The notes under the pieces were generated by a model that did not search any database, had not been told where the DNA came from, and worked only from the letters and a program-made list of their open reading frames with translations. A program made the position numbers and the translations under genes. This document shows positions 29,523 through 39,336 of a stretch of DNA of 64,000 nucleotides, in pieces. The stretch covers positions 1,426,001 through 1,490,000 of the forward strand of contig JACJXX010000001.1 in NCBI GenBank assembly GCA_020636435.1, in the 5' to 3' direction. The DNA is from Lewinellaceae bacterium (GTDB lineage Bacteria > Bacteroidota > Bacteroidia > Chitinophagales > Saprospiraceae). Numbering within the stretch: the stretch's first letter is position 1; each line of letters opens with the position of its first letter.

Positions 29523-32500
29523 ATGAAGGTACGATCGTTTTTCCCCCACCCGCTTTTTCAGGGCGCCAGGATCATTAAATACGGCCTGCTGCCAGGGCTT
29601 TTGTTCTTTGGTTGGATAAATACGGCCGCCGGGCAGGTCCTGCTGAGTAACCCCGGCAGGACTTATACGAATACGGACTCCAGGACATTCGACCTCTACG
29701 GCCCGGTAAGCACCTCCGGCTGCACTTCCATCAGCTTTTCGGTCGACTATTCTTTTTCGCTCCCCTGGGAAGGCTCAGGCAACATGGAATTTTGCAACGA
29801 ACCAGGTGCGTGCATCGGGGGAGTTCCATGCGGCTGCGACCCCAATATGCCGGCGGCGGGCAATTGCGTCAACTGCTGGGATTTCCTGTGGGTTCGGTTC
29901 CTGGTGAACGGGGCAGTAGTCGGCGGCGACCTGATCGGGGACGCCAATACGACCGACGCCGAACAAAGCGGCACCATCAGCGGCACCTTTTGCACCAACG
30001 GCGTTCCGGGAAACGCCGCCATAGAAGTCTACACCCAAACCTGGGCCAGCGATGAATCCGTCACCTTCTCCAACGTCACCATCACCTGCATCAACAACAC
30101 CCCTACCCTGCCCTCCCTCGGGCCTTACTGTGCCAGCGGCGCTCCGGTCGCCCTCCCCCCCAGCCCGGGAGGCATTCCGGGCACATGGTCGGGCACCGGG
30201 GTGACGGGCAACACCTTCAACCCCGCCCAGGCGGGAGCGGGCAACTGGACCCTGACCTTCACCGCCAACCCCGCTGCCTGCGCGGGCTCGGCTACGACCA
30301 ACGTTCTCGTTACGCCGGCTACCACGCCGACCTTCGCCCCCATACCCGCCCTCTGCCAGACGGGGGCGGCAGTGGCCCTGCCCACCACCAGCCAGAACGG
30401 CATCAGCGGCAACTGGTCGGGCACCGGGGTGAACAACAACCAGTTCAACCCCGCCGCCAGCGGCGCGGGTTCGTTTAACCTCACTTTCGCTCCCAACCCC
30501 GGCGCCTGCGCTAACCCCGGCAGCCTCACGGTAGTGGTCAACCCCGCCGTCACGCCCAGCCTCGCCCCCATCGGGCCGTTCTGCAACGGAGACCCAACCG
30601 TTCCCCTGCCCACCAACGTGAACGGCATCGCCGGCAACTGGACGGGCAGCCTGGTGACCAACAACATCTTCAACCCGGGCGCAGCCGGCAGTTTCACCAT
30701 CACCTTCACCCCCGCGCCCGGGCAATGCGCCAACCCCGCCAACCTCATGGTGCAGATCACTCCCGCAGCCACGCCCCTGCTGACGCCGCAGGGGCCGTTC
30801 TGCAGCACCGACCCGCCAGCCAGCCTGCCCTCCATTCAGGACGGCATTATGGGTTCCTGGATCGGCAACGGGGTCAGCGGGGGCAACACGTTCAATCCCG
30901 CCCTGACGGGCAGCGGCTCTTTTCAGCTTACCTTTATCCCCGATCCCACCGAGTGCGCCAACAACAACAGCATCAGCGTTATGGTCAGCAGCCCGGTGGC
31001 CAACCCGCCCGGCCAAGCCCTGCAGGTCTGTTATACGCTGGTTCCGTTTTCCTACACGGACAACCTGCCCGCCATCATCAACGCCATCAACGGAGGTGCC
31101 GGGCAGCAGGTGAACTGGTACCTCGACATGGCGGCCACCAACCCGATAGACCCCACTAATCCCGCCGATATTCAGGCCATCATCGCCGGCGGGCCCAACC
31201 AGACGATCTACGCCACCGTTTTCAATGGCACGTGCGAATCGCTCACAGTACCCGTCAACCTGGTGCTTACCCCGTCAGCGATGCCTGCCCTCACCCCTCA
31301 GGGGCCCTTCTGCCAGGGCAGCCCGGCAGTCAATTTGCCGACGAACCAAAGCGGAGTCAGCGGCTCCTGGTCGGGCCCCGGCGTCAGCAACAATACCTTC
31401 AACCCCGGCTCGGCCGGCAATTTTACCCTGGCCTTTACGCCCAATCCCGGGCAATGCGCCAATCCGAATACGCTAAACGTATCCGTCACCGCCCGGGTAA
31501 CGCCCAGCCTGGCGCCCATCGGGCCCTTCTGCCAGTCTGCCCCGCCAACGAGCCTGGCAACGAACCAGGGCGGGGTCAGCGGCTCCTGGTCCGGCCCCGG
31601 CGTCAACAACAATACCTTCAACCCGGCGGCGACGGGCCAGGGCGCCTTTACCCTAACGTTCACACCCGCGCCGGGCGCCTGCGCCAACCCGGCAACCCTG
31701 AACGTCACGGTGAACAACATCACGGCCAGCAGCGCCGGGCCCTTGTTCGAATGCGGAAACGGAACGGGGCAAGCCAATTTCAACCTCACCGCCCTCAACC
31801 CGCAGGTGAGCCAGGGCTCGGGAACAGTCAACTGGTACCTCGATCCCGGCGGCACCGCGCCAGTTGGCAATCCGGGCAATTTCGCAGGCGCCGACGGGTC
31901 TTTCGTGTACGCCACCGTGAGCAGCGGCGGCTGTACTTCCGCCGCCGTACCGGTGCAGCTCTTCGTTTTGCCCCTGCCTGCCGCCAACCCTACTTTCCTG
32001 CTGGAATGCGAAACGGCAAACGGCACGGCTGCTTTCGACCTGACCACCCTGCAAAATGCAGCAAGCGGCGGCGCGCCGGTGGCCGTGAGCTGGTCGTTCG
32101 ACCCGGCGGGCAACACCAGCATTCCCAACCCTTCGGCTTTTGTGAGCGACGACATCACGGTTTATGCGATTGTATTCGACGGCAGTTGCCAGAATTCAGC
32201 CCCGGCTGGCCTCACTGTGCTGGAGGCGCCAGATCCCGTATTGGCAGTCGCCAGTCCCATCCTTTGCAATGGCGACGGCGACGGCAGCCTGAGCCTAACC
32301 GTCAGCGGCGGCCAGCCCGGCTACGCCTACGACTGGAACGTCAACGCCCTCGATGGCGTGGAAGACCCCGCCGGGCTGGGGCCTGGCACCTACTCGGTTA
32401 CTGTTTCCGACGGCAACGGCTGTGAGGGCACAGCCACCATAACCCTCGCCGAGCCGGCGCCGCTGACGATGGCCTGCAGCGTCACCAACCCGGTGCTTAC

Positions 32501-35500
32501 CCCCGGCGGCGCCGAAGGCGAAGCCTCCGTCAACTTCATGGGCGGCACTGCCCCTTTCAGCATCGGCTGGGCCGGGCCGGTAAGCGGCAGCGGAACGGCT
32601 CCCGCCCCGGGCTCTATCCTGCTCTCCAGCCTGGAGGAAGGCGCCTACACCGTAACAGTCGAAGATGACAACGGCTGCGTCAATACCTGTATGTTCACCG
32701 TAAACGGCCCCGGTTGCGATCTGCAGCTCGACTTTGCCAACCTGCAACCCGAAAGTTGCCCCGGCGCTTTGGACGGGTCAGTTGACCTGGCCATCATCGG
32801 CGGCGCCGCCCCGTTTGCCATCAGTTGGAGCGACGGGCCAATGGACGTTACCACCCGCACCGGCCTGGCCGCAGGCCTGTACAGCGTCACCGTCGATGAC
32901 AGCGACGGCTGCCAGGCCAGCGGCACCCTGGTTTTTGGCAATGCCAACCCCGCTCCTCAGGCCACCATCAGCCCGGGCGACACCATCTGCGAAAATGACT
33001 GCTTCCTCTTTGACATACAATTCCAGGGCACGCCCCCCTTTGTGTTGGAATACGCCATAGATACCGGCGCCAACCGGCAGTTTTTCACGCTGGAAAGCCC
33101 GGTAACCGACACCACGCTGGAAGTCTGCCCAGCCGATTTCAACTATTCGGACGGGCCATTGGAGGTGCTGTTCTCGGTACTTTCCGATTCTGTTTGCACG
33201 GATACCCTCAACCGGCTGGAAGTGGTTCAGGTAGCGCCTGCGCCGGGCGGCGCCTTCAGCGTGATCCTTTGCCCGGGGGACAGCCTGACTTATAATGGCA
33301 CGGTGTACAATGCGGCCAACCTCTCGGGCACGGAAATCCTGCCCGGAGCAGCCAGCAACGGCTGCGACTCCATCGTTGCGGTCAACCTGGGTTTCTTCCC
33401 TCCCGATATCACTACGATCGCCAGCTCAACCTGCGACCCGGCTCTGGTCGGCCTGGATACCGTATTCCTGCAAAATGCGCAGGGATGCGACAGCCTCGTC
33501 ATCACCGAAACCTTCCTGGATCCCGGCGATCAGGCCTTCCTGATTGCGAACACCTGCAATCCATCGCAGGTGGGCCTCGATACCGCGTTCCTGCAAAATG
33601 CGCAGGGCTGCGACAGCCTCGTTATTACGGAATACTTCCTGGATTCCGGCGATGAAATCTTCCTGATTGCAAACACCTGCAGTCAATCGCAGGTGGGCCT
33701 CGACACTGTGTTCCTGCAAAATGCGCAGGGCTGCGACAGCCTCGTCATTACCGAATACTTCCTGGAACCGGGCAACGAAACGTTCCTCACCACAACCACC
33801 TGCAACCCGGCTCAGGTGGGCGTCGACACCGTTATGCTACAAAATACCGCCGGGTGCGACAGCCTCGTCATCACCGAGACCTTCCTGGAGCCCGGCGACG
33901 AGACCTTCCTGACCGCATCCAGTTGCAACCCGGCCCAGGTGGGCGTCGACACCGTCATTCTACAGAATGCCGCCGGATGCGACAGCCTCGTCATCACCGA
34001 GACCTTCCTGGAATCCGGCGACGAAACTTTCCTCACCGCATCCAGTTGCAACCCGGCCCAGGTGGGCGTCGACACCGTCATTCTACAAAATACCGCCGGG
34101 TGCGACAGCCTCGTCATCACCGAGACCTTCCTGGTGCCCGGCGACGAGACCTTCCTGACCGCATCCAGTTGCAACCCCGCCCAGGTGGGCGTAGACACCG
34201 TCATGCTACAGAATGCCGCCGGATGCGACAGCCTCGTCATTACCGAGACCTTCCTGGTGCCCGGCGACGAGACCTTCCTCACCGCATCCAGTTGCAACCC
34301 CGCTCAGGTGGGCGTCGACACGGTCATTCTACAGAATACTGCCGGATGCGACAGCCTCGTCATCACCGAGACCTTCCTGGAGCCCGGCGACGAGACCTTC
34401 CTGACCGCAACCAGTTGCAACCCCGCCCAGGTGGGCGTCGACACCGTCATGCTACAGAATGCTGCCGGATGCGACAGCCTCGTCATTACCGAGACCTTCC
34501 TGGAGCCCGGCGACGAGACCTTCCTCACCGCAACCAGCTGCAACCCCGCTCAGGTGGGCGTCGACACCGTCATGCTACAGAATGCTGCCGGATGCGACAG
34601 CCTCGTCATCACCCAAACCACCTTCTCGCCACCCGATACGGCCCAAATAGCGCGGGAATTGTGCTCAGGACAAGTATTGGTGGTCAATGGCACGGAGTAC
34701 AGCGAAGGCAATCCTTCGGGCACGGAGGTCATCGAAAATGGCGCCGCCAACGGCTGCGACAGCATCATACAGGTGGCCCTCACTTTCAGCGAGGGCGTAA
34801 TTGGCTTTTTGGAAGGCGGGCGGGCCATTTGCCCGGGAGAAGCAGTGGAGTTAACGGTCCGGCTTCAGGGCGCCGACAGCTACAACGTCAACATTTCAGA
34901 TGGAACCAGCACGCTGGAGTCCTTTAGCGGCATCACCGGAGATGCAACATTCACCGTAAACCCGCTGGCCACAACAGCCTATCAGATCAGCCTGCTGACT
35001 GCCGTGGGCAGCGTTTGCCCGGTAGAGATCGGAGGAGGAACAACGGTGTCGGTGTTGCAGGCCAGCGACATCCAAGCCGAGGTACTGAGCGACTACGGCG
35101 GCTTCGGCGCCAGTTGCAGCGATAGCGAAGACGCCAGCGTCGGCGTTTCCCTCTCCGGCCCGGGCCTTTCTTTCCAGTGGAATACAGGGCAGGCCACCCC
35201 AACCCTGGAAAACGTAGGAGCAGGCGTTTATACCGTGACCGTGACCAGCGCAGCGGGTTGCTCGGCCGTCGACAGCGTGCGGGTGGCCGCGCCGCCGCCC
35301 ATCGTGCCCAAAGCCAGTGGGGCCGGGCTGGATTGCTTCAGCGAATTCAGCGGCAGCATACAGGTCGAAAGCATAGAAGGAGGCGCCGGGCCGTACGAGT
35401 ACTCCCTGGACGGGCAGTTTTACACGCCATTGGGAGCACTGCCGGCGACGGTCTCCGGGCTGAGTGCCGGGGCTTATCAGCTATATCTTCAGGACGCCAA

Positions 35501-36077
35501 CGATTGCCGGGCCGAGGTGGCCGTCGACGTGGCCCCCTTTGAGGGGCTGGCGCTCGACCTGGGAGAAAACCAGAGCATCAAACTCGGCGACAGCCTGCGG
35601 CTGCGTCCGCAGGCGGATTTTGAGGTGGCGGCTTTCAGTTGGACGCCCCTGGAAGGCCTTCTCGATTCGGCGGCTTTTAACCCCTACGCCAGCCCTATGG
35701 AAACGACGGCCTATATCCTGACCGCCGTAGACAGCGCCGGGTGTTCCGTTTCCGACCAGATCCTCATCTTTGTCGAAAAGTCCAGGGGGCTGTATGCGCC
35801 TAACGTGTTCAGCCCGAATGACGACGGGCGCAACGATTTCTTCACCCTCTTTGCCGGCCCCAATGTTGCGGAGATCAGAATCTTCCGTATCTTCGACCGA
35901 TGGGGCAACCTGCTCTTCGAAAAAGGGCCGTTCCTGCCCAATATGGAGAACCTCGGCTGGGACGGAACGTTTAGAGGCGAGCCGCTCGACCCCGCCGTAT
36001 TTGTGTTTTACGCCGAGGTGGAATACGTCGACGGCTTTACAGAAGTTGTGGAGGGAAGCGTGACCCTTTTAAGGTAA
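29523..36077 (+). CDS. Giant repeat surface protein with T9SS type B sorting domain
   Basis: A 2184-residue exoprotein with a signal peptide ending near WINTAAGQ. In order: an N-terminal beta-rich region; six modules of about 75 residues with PFCxGxPxVxLPTN, GxWSGxGVxNNxFNP and TFTPNPGxCANP (about 195-730, broken by one different module); Gly/Asn-rich modules; SprB-like repeats (ILCNGDGDGSLSLTVSGGQP, ESCPGALDGSVDLAIIGGAA); ten 41-residue repeats (about 1296-1700; core CNPAQVGVDTVILQNAAGCD) with two Cys 17 residues apart that probably form a disulfide; more beta modules; and the gliding-associated C-terminal domain (NVFSPNDDGRNDFF, IFDRWGNLLFEK). It is likely an adhesin or gliding-type filament. 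No catalytic motif is seen. Confidence 0.9.
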   Translation: MKVRSFFPHPLFQGARIIKYGLLPGLLFFGWINTAAGQVLLSNPGRTYTNTDSRTFDLYGPVSTSGCTSISFSVDYSFSLPWEGSGNMEFCNEPGACIGGVPCGCDPNMPAAGNCVNCWDFLWVRFLVNGAVVGGDLIGDANTTDAEQSGTISGTFCTNGVPGNAAIEVYTQTWASDESVTFSNVTITCINNTPTLPSLGPYCASGAPVALPPSPGGIPGTWSGTGVTGNTFNPAQAGAGNWTLTFTANPAACAGSATTNVLVTPATTPTFAPIPALCQTGAAVALPTTSQNGISGNWSGTGVNNNQFNPAASGAGSFNLTFAPNPGACANPGSLTVVVNPAVTPSLAPIGPFCNGDPTVPLPTNVNGIAGNWTGSLVTNNIFNPGAAGSFTITFTPAPGQCANPANLMVQITPAATPLLTPQGPFCSTDPPASLPSIQDGIMGSWIGNGVSGGNTFNPALTGSGSFQLTFIPDPTECANNNSISVMVSSPVANPPGQALQVCYTLVPFSYTDNLPAIINAINGGAGQQVNWYLDMAATNPIDPTNPADIQAIIAGGPNQTIYATVFNGTCESLTVPVNLVLTPSAMPALTPQGPFCQGSPAVNLPTNQSGVSGSWSGPGVSNNTFNPGSAGNFTLAFTPNPGQCANPNTLNVSVTARVTPSLAPIGPFCQSAPPTSLATNQGGVSGSWSGPGVNNNTFNPAATGQGAFTLTFTPAPGACANPATLNVTVNNITASSAGPLFECGNGTGQANFNLTALNPQVSQGSGTVNWYLDPGGTAPVGNPGNFAGADGSFVYATVSSGGCTSAAVPVQLFVLPLPAANPTFLLECETANGTAAFDLTTLQNAASGGAPVAVSWSFDPAGNTSIPNPSAFVSDDITVYAIVFDGSCQNSAPAGLTVLEAPDPVLAVASPILCNGDGDGSLSLTVSGGQPGYAYDWNVNALDGVEDPAGLGPGTYSVTVSDGNGCEGTATITLAEPAPLTMACSVTNPVLTPGGAEGEASVNFMGGTAPFSIGWAGPVSGSGTAPAPGSILLSSLEEGAYTVTVEDDNGCVNTCMFTVNGPGCDLQLDFANLQPESCPGALDGSVDLAIIGGAAPFAISWSDGPMDVTTRTGLAAGLYSVTVDDSDGCQASGTLVFGNANPAPQATISPGDTICENDCFLFDIQFQGTPPFVLEYAIDTGANRQFFTLESPVTDTTLEVCPADFNYSDGPLEVLFSVLSDSVCTDTLNRLEVVQVAPAPGGAFSVILCPGDSLTYNGTVYNAANLSGTEILPGAASNGCDSIVAVNLGFFPPDITTIASSTCDPALVGLDTVFLQNAQGCDSLVITETFLDPGDQAFLIANTCNPSQVGLDTAFLQNAQGCDSLVITEYFLDSGDEIFLIANTCSQSQVGLDTVFLQNAQGCDSLVITEYFLEPGNETFLTTTTCNPAQVGVDTVMLQNTAGCDSLVITETFLEPGDETFLTASSCNPAQVGVDTVILQNAAGCDSLVITETFLESGDETFLTASSCNPAQVGVDTVILQNTAGCDSLVITETFLVPGDETFLTASSCNPAQVGVDTVMLQNAAGCDSLVITETFLVPGDETFLTASSCNPAQVGVDTVILQNTAGCDSLVITETFLEPGDETFLTATSCNPAQVGVDTVMLQNAAGCDSLVITETFLEPGDETFLTATSCNPAQVGVDTVMLQNAAGCDSLVITQTTFSPPDTAQIARELCSGQVLVVNGTEYSEGNPSGTEVIENGAANGCDSIIQVALTFSEGVIGFLEGGRAICPGEAVELTVRLQGADSYNVNISDGTSTLESFSGITGDATFTVNPLATTAYQISLLTAVGSVCPVEIGGGTTVSVLQASDIQAEVLSDYGGFGASCSDSEDASVGVSLSGPGLSFQWNTGQATPTLENVGAGVYTVTVTSAAGCSAVDSVRVAAPPPIVPKASGAGLDCFSEFSGSIQVESIEGGAGPYEYSLDGQFYTPLGALPATVSGLSAGAYQLYLQDANDCRAEVAVDVAPFEGLALDLGENQSIKLGDSLRLRPQADFEVAAFSWTPLEGLLDSAAFNPYASPMETTAYILTAVDSAGCSVSDQILIFVEKSRGLYAPNVFSPNDDGRNDFFTLFAGPNVAEIRIFRIFDRWGNLLFEKGPFLPNMENLGWDGTFRGEPLDPAVFVFYAEVEYVDGFTEVVEGSVTLLR
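33405..34620 (+). repeat. 123-bp coding tandem repeat, ten units
   Basis: The unit is exactly 123 nt (41 codons), so copy-number changes keep the frame. Units 1-3 are diverged (GLDTVFLQNAQG). Units 4-10 are nearly identical, differing mainly as ILQNTA, ILQNAA or MLQNAA, which indicates recent expansion or gene conversion. Confidence 0.9.
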
Positions 36078-36119
36078 AAGGTTGTTGGATAACTGTGTGG
36101 GTTTCTTGCAACCTTTTTC
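36074..36119 (+). terminator. Possible terminator overlapping the stop codon
   Basis: AAAAGGTTG pairs with CAACCTTTT and is followed by TT. The left arm overlaps the TAA of the giant surface protein gene. Confidence 0.45.
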
Positions 36120-36246
36120 AGCGCTTTCCGTACGAATTAAAAACAACATCCCATCTGGCGCTGGCCCACGCCCCGGCAGGCCCGTGAGGATGGCATACAG
36201 AATTGATGCGGTTGGAAATGCTGCAACCGTACTATAGTTCGAAAAC

Positions 36247-36397
36247 GTAACTATTCAGCATGAAGCCTGAAATACACCTGGCGCAAAATTTTGTAGGCTT
36301 TTTCTGCTGGAACCCCTTCTCGTTCCCCTCAGGAGGGGAAGGGTGGCTTACAAAATTTTGCGCCAGGCATCAAACTATACTGATGCTGAATAGTCAC
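36247..36397. mobile_element. MITE-like hairpin element, copy B (151 bp)
   Basis: Ends are GTAACTATTCAGCA and, complemented, GTGACTATTCAGCA. It is flanked by the exact 8-bp direct repeat TCGAAAAC (36239-36246 and 36398-36405). The inner arms CCTGGCGCAAAATTTTG form a long hairpin. It is similar to copy C just downstream and to the reverse complement of copy A at 1341. Confidence 0.82.
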
Positions 36398-36443
36398 TCG
36401 AAAACACAATAATACCCCCCCAGGAGGCATTTTTTGAAAATTA

Positions 36444-36595
36444 GCAACTATCAGCATAATGCTATGGATGCTCCTGGTGCGAAATTTTGCAGGCTTTTTC
36501 TGTCGGAACCCCTTCTCATTCTCCCCTTGGAAGGGGAAGGTTGGCTTACAAAATTTCGCACCAGGAGTCAAATCATCATGATGCTGAATAGTTTC
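36444..36595. mobile_element. MITE-like hairpin element, copy C (152 bp)
   Basis: Ends are GCAACTATCAGCA and, complemented, GAAACTATTCAGCA. It is flanked by the exact 8-bp direct repeat GAAAATTA (36436-36443 and 36596-36603). The inner arms CCTGGTGCGAAATTTTG are inverted at the other end. It is in the same orientation as copy B, 46 bp away. Confidence 0.82.
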
Positions 36596-36861
36596 GAAAA
36601 TTACGGCTTTCGCTGACACAGTTAACCCATCTACACCTCCCTTCGCTGATGTTTCAGGAACGAAATTCCTGAGCATCTGATTGCACTCATAATGGCCGGC
36701 GCTTAACGGCATCGGGTTCCCGTAATTTTGGCGGCCTCCTGTTTGGCCTTTGCATGAAATGAAAATAATAAAGCCAACCTTCATTTGGTAGGCCCCGGTT
36801 TCGGAGGAAGTCAATATTCCTCGCATTAAAAAATTTCCATTTGAAGCATAACACACTTTCT

Positions 36862-39306
36862 ATGAGTAAAAGCTATACTTTTTTCATTGTGCGGTTGGCG
36901 TTTATCGCCGGATTGGCCCTCTTCGGGCAACAACTGGCCGGCCAAACCAAGACCTGGACCAACCTCAACGCCACCGGCCTGTGGAGCGACGCCGGAAACT
37001 GGACCCCCGCCGGCGCGCCCGGCGCCGCCAATAATGTGGTGTTCGACAATACCAGCTCCGCCAATTGCGTCGTCAACGTCAATCCGACCATCGCCAGCCT
37101 GGAGATCAAAAGCAGTTATGGGGGCACGGTCAACCTGGGTACCCGCACGCTGACTACGGGCGGAGATTTCAAGGTTGCGGCCGTTTCTCAGCTCAGCAGC
37201 GGCATGGGCAGCAAAGTCATCTTCAGAGGGCCGGGGCGGATCGAATGCGTGCCGCCCATTTACGAGGCGCAGATCAACACCATCCAGGCAACGGACGATA
37301 TCCTTTTGCGAGAGATCCTCAATGTTGCCAAACTTACCATCACCCAGGTGGATTTGCTGGACGGCGACGACATTCGGGTAAGCCAGCAGATCGTCAATAA
37401 TGACGCGGCCCTGGATGGGGACGCCATCCTCAGCGCCGCCGGCGCCTGCACGTTTGCCGGCAACGGCATACGCTACCTGAAAGTAGAACCCGGCGCCAGC
37501 CTGCAACTGCTGTCTGATCTTTCCCTGGAGCGGGATTTTGAACTCACCGGCAGCGGAAACATCACCGGCAGCGGCAAGCTCATCCTGGCATCGAATGGCC
37601 GGCTCGATTATTTAGGCAATGTAGCGGCAAATGTAGAGGTAAACACCTCCGACCCGGCTCACCAGATCGTCCTGCTGGAGAATTTTAATGTTTCCGGCGG
37701 CCTCACGATCAGCCAGGTTGGCGAATTTACCGGTTTTGGCGATATCCGGGCGAGCAGCGACATCACGGTCAACGATCCCAATATCGGGACCAGAGTAACG
37801 GTCGTCGCCACCGGCAGCGGCAACCTCTCCGGCAGCGGCGCGCTGAGATACCTGACCGTGGAAGCCGGCGCCACCCTGCAGCTCGCCTCCGATTTTATCC
37901 TGGACAAGAGTTTTGTGCTCACCGGAGGCGGAACGATCACGGGCTCCAACAAGCTCATCTTTGCTTCTGCCGGCCGAACCGAGTTTACGGGCTCCATATC
38001 AAATGTAGAGATCAATGACCTGACAGCAGGTCGAGCCATCAATGTCAGACAGATTCTGAACATTACCAATGACCTCACCATCACTAAGATCAATGATATT
38101 GTAAGCAATGATGTAAGGGTCGGCGGCGACATCATCATCACGGACAACCAGGTTGGCGGGTCGGCCGCTTTGGTTATGACCGGCAGCGGCACCAGCCGTT
38201 TCCAGGGCGCCGGCAACGGCGACTATCTGACGCTGATCATCAACAAGAACTCCGCCTCCGATGAAGTACAACTGAACAGTTCTGATTTTTTTACGGAAAT
38301 CATCGTCAGGAATGGCGTAATGGACCTCAACAACCAGAGCGTTGACGCTTTCGTAACCGTAGAAAGCGGAGGAACCCTGGTGGGCGAAGGCACCATCAGC
38401 GGAAGCATCAACGGCCTGGCCGGCGGGAAGGTTGTACCGGGCAATTCCCCCGGCACGATGACCATTGATGGGGATGTGGATATTCTCGGCACCCTGTTCA
38501 TGGAAATTACCGGCCCCGGCGAAAACAACGGAGGCACGGCCGGGTCTGATTTCGACCAGCTGATCGTCAGCGGCAATGTGACGATCGGGACGATGGACAT
38601 TACCTTTATCGGAATGATCGGCCCCACCTTCCCCATGTCTGGCGATGAATATACTTTGATAGATGCTTCGTCCATTACAGATGGAGGACTCAACATCACG
38701 CCAGGTAACGTCAATGCTTCTTACAATGCCGGCTTGCTGACCGTCAGCGACCCGGCGCTTCCCATCGAGCTGCTGTATTTTACCGCCACCGCCAAAGGCA
38801 GGACGGTAGCAGTAGAATGGGCGACCGCCACCGAGCGCAGCAACGACTACATGGCTGTCGAGCGCAGCGCGGATGGCGCCAAGTTTGAAGAACTCGGGCG
38901 GGTAAAGGGCGCAGGCGCCAGCACCGAAACCAGGAAGTACGCTTTCACCGACGACAAGCCCCTGGAGGGCATCAACTACTACCGCCTCCGCCAGGTTGAC
39001 TTCGACGGCGCTTTCGAATACCACCCAGTCGTCAGCGTCGTGCTGAAAGGCAAGGATGGAGGGCTGGCCCTTCAGGCCTACCCCAACCCGGCGCAGTCTA
39101 CCCTGCAGGCCCGCTGGGCGCCCCACCCCAGCCAGGTTACCCACCTGAGCCTGACGGATATCGAAGGGCGGCGGCTGGCCGAGCACCATATTCCGGCCGG
39201 CGCTGAAACTTATGAATTGCAACTCGGCAAACTGCCCGCGGGGATGTATTTTCTGCAGGCCCGGCAGGGGGAGAAGGCGGAGGTTGTTCAGGTGGTGAAG
39301 GAGTGA
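36862..39306 (+). CDS. Beta-rich surface protein with T9SS type A sorting domain
   Basis: About 815 residues from the ATG at 36862 (MSKSYTFFIVRLAF, a good signal peptide); an ATG at 36841 adds seven residues. Residues 30-600 are strand repeats with recurring GSGNITGSGKLILAS and GGTITGSNKLIFASAGR motifs, then an autotransporter-like spacer (GGTLVGEGTISGSINGLAGGKVVPGNSPGTM, shown here as a motif chain). About 640-740 is a fibronectin-like module common before sorting domains (LPIELLYFTATAKGRTVAVE, GINYYRLRQVDFDG). The end is a type A T9SS domain (LQAYPNPAQSTLQ, KLPAGMYFLQA). The same LPxExLxFxA/YYRLxQVDFDG module occurs in the 51641 gene. Its role is probably adhesive; this is not proven. Confidence 0.85.
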   Translation: MSKSYTFFIVRLAFIAGLALFGQQLAGQTKTWTNLNATGLWSDAGNWTPAGAPGAANNVVFDNTSSANCVVNVNPTIASLEIKSSYGGTVNLGTRTLTTGGDFKVAAVSQLSSGMGSKVIFRGPGRIECVPPIYEAQINTIQATDDILLREILNVAKLTITQVDLLDGDDIRVSQQIVNNDAALDGDAILSAAGACTFAGNGIRYLKVEPGASLQLLSDLSLERDFELTGSGNITGSGKLILASNGRLDYLGNVAANVEVNTSDPAHQIVLLENFNVSGGLTISQVGEFTGFGDIRASSDITVNDPNIGTRVTVVATGSGNLSGSGALRYLTVEAGATLQLASDFILDKSFVLTGGGTITGSNKLIFASAGRTEFTGSISNVEINDLTAGRAINVRQILNITNDLTITKINDIVSNDVRVGGDIIITDNQVGGSAALVMTGSGTSRFQGAGNGDYLTLIINKNSASDEVQLNSSDFFTEIIVRNGVMDLNNQSVDAFVTVESGGTLVGEGTISGSINGLAGGKVVPGNSPGTMTIDGDVDILGTLFMEITGPGENNGGTAGSDFDQLIVSGNVTIGTMDITFIGMIGPTFPMSGDEYTLIDASSITDGGLNITPGNVNASYNAGLLTVSDPALPIELLYFTATAKGRTVAVEWATATERSNDYMAVERSADGAKFEELGRVKGAGASTETRKYAFTDDKPLEGINYYRLRQVDFDGAFEYHPVVSVVLKGKDGGLALQAYPNPAQSTLQARWAPHPSQVTHLSLTDIEGRRLAEHHIPAGAETYELQLGKLPAGMYFLQARQGEKAEVVQVVKE

Positions 39307-39336
39307 AGCGCTTTCCCTATATTTGCCCCTAAAAAA

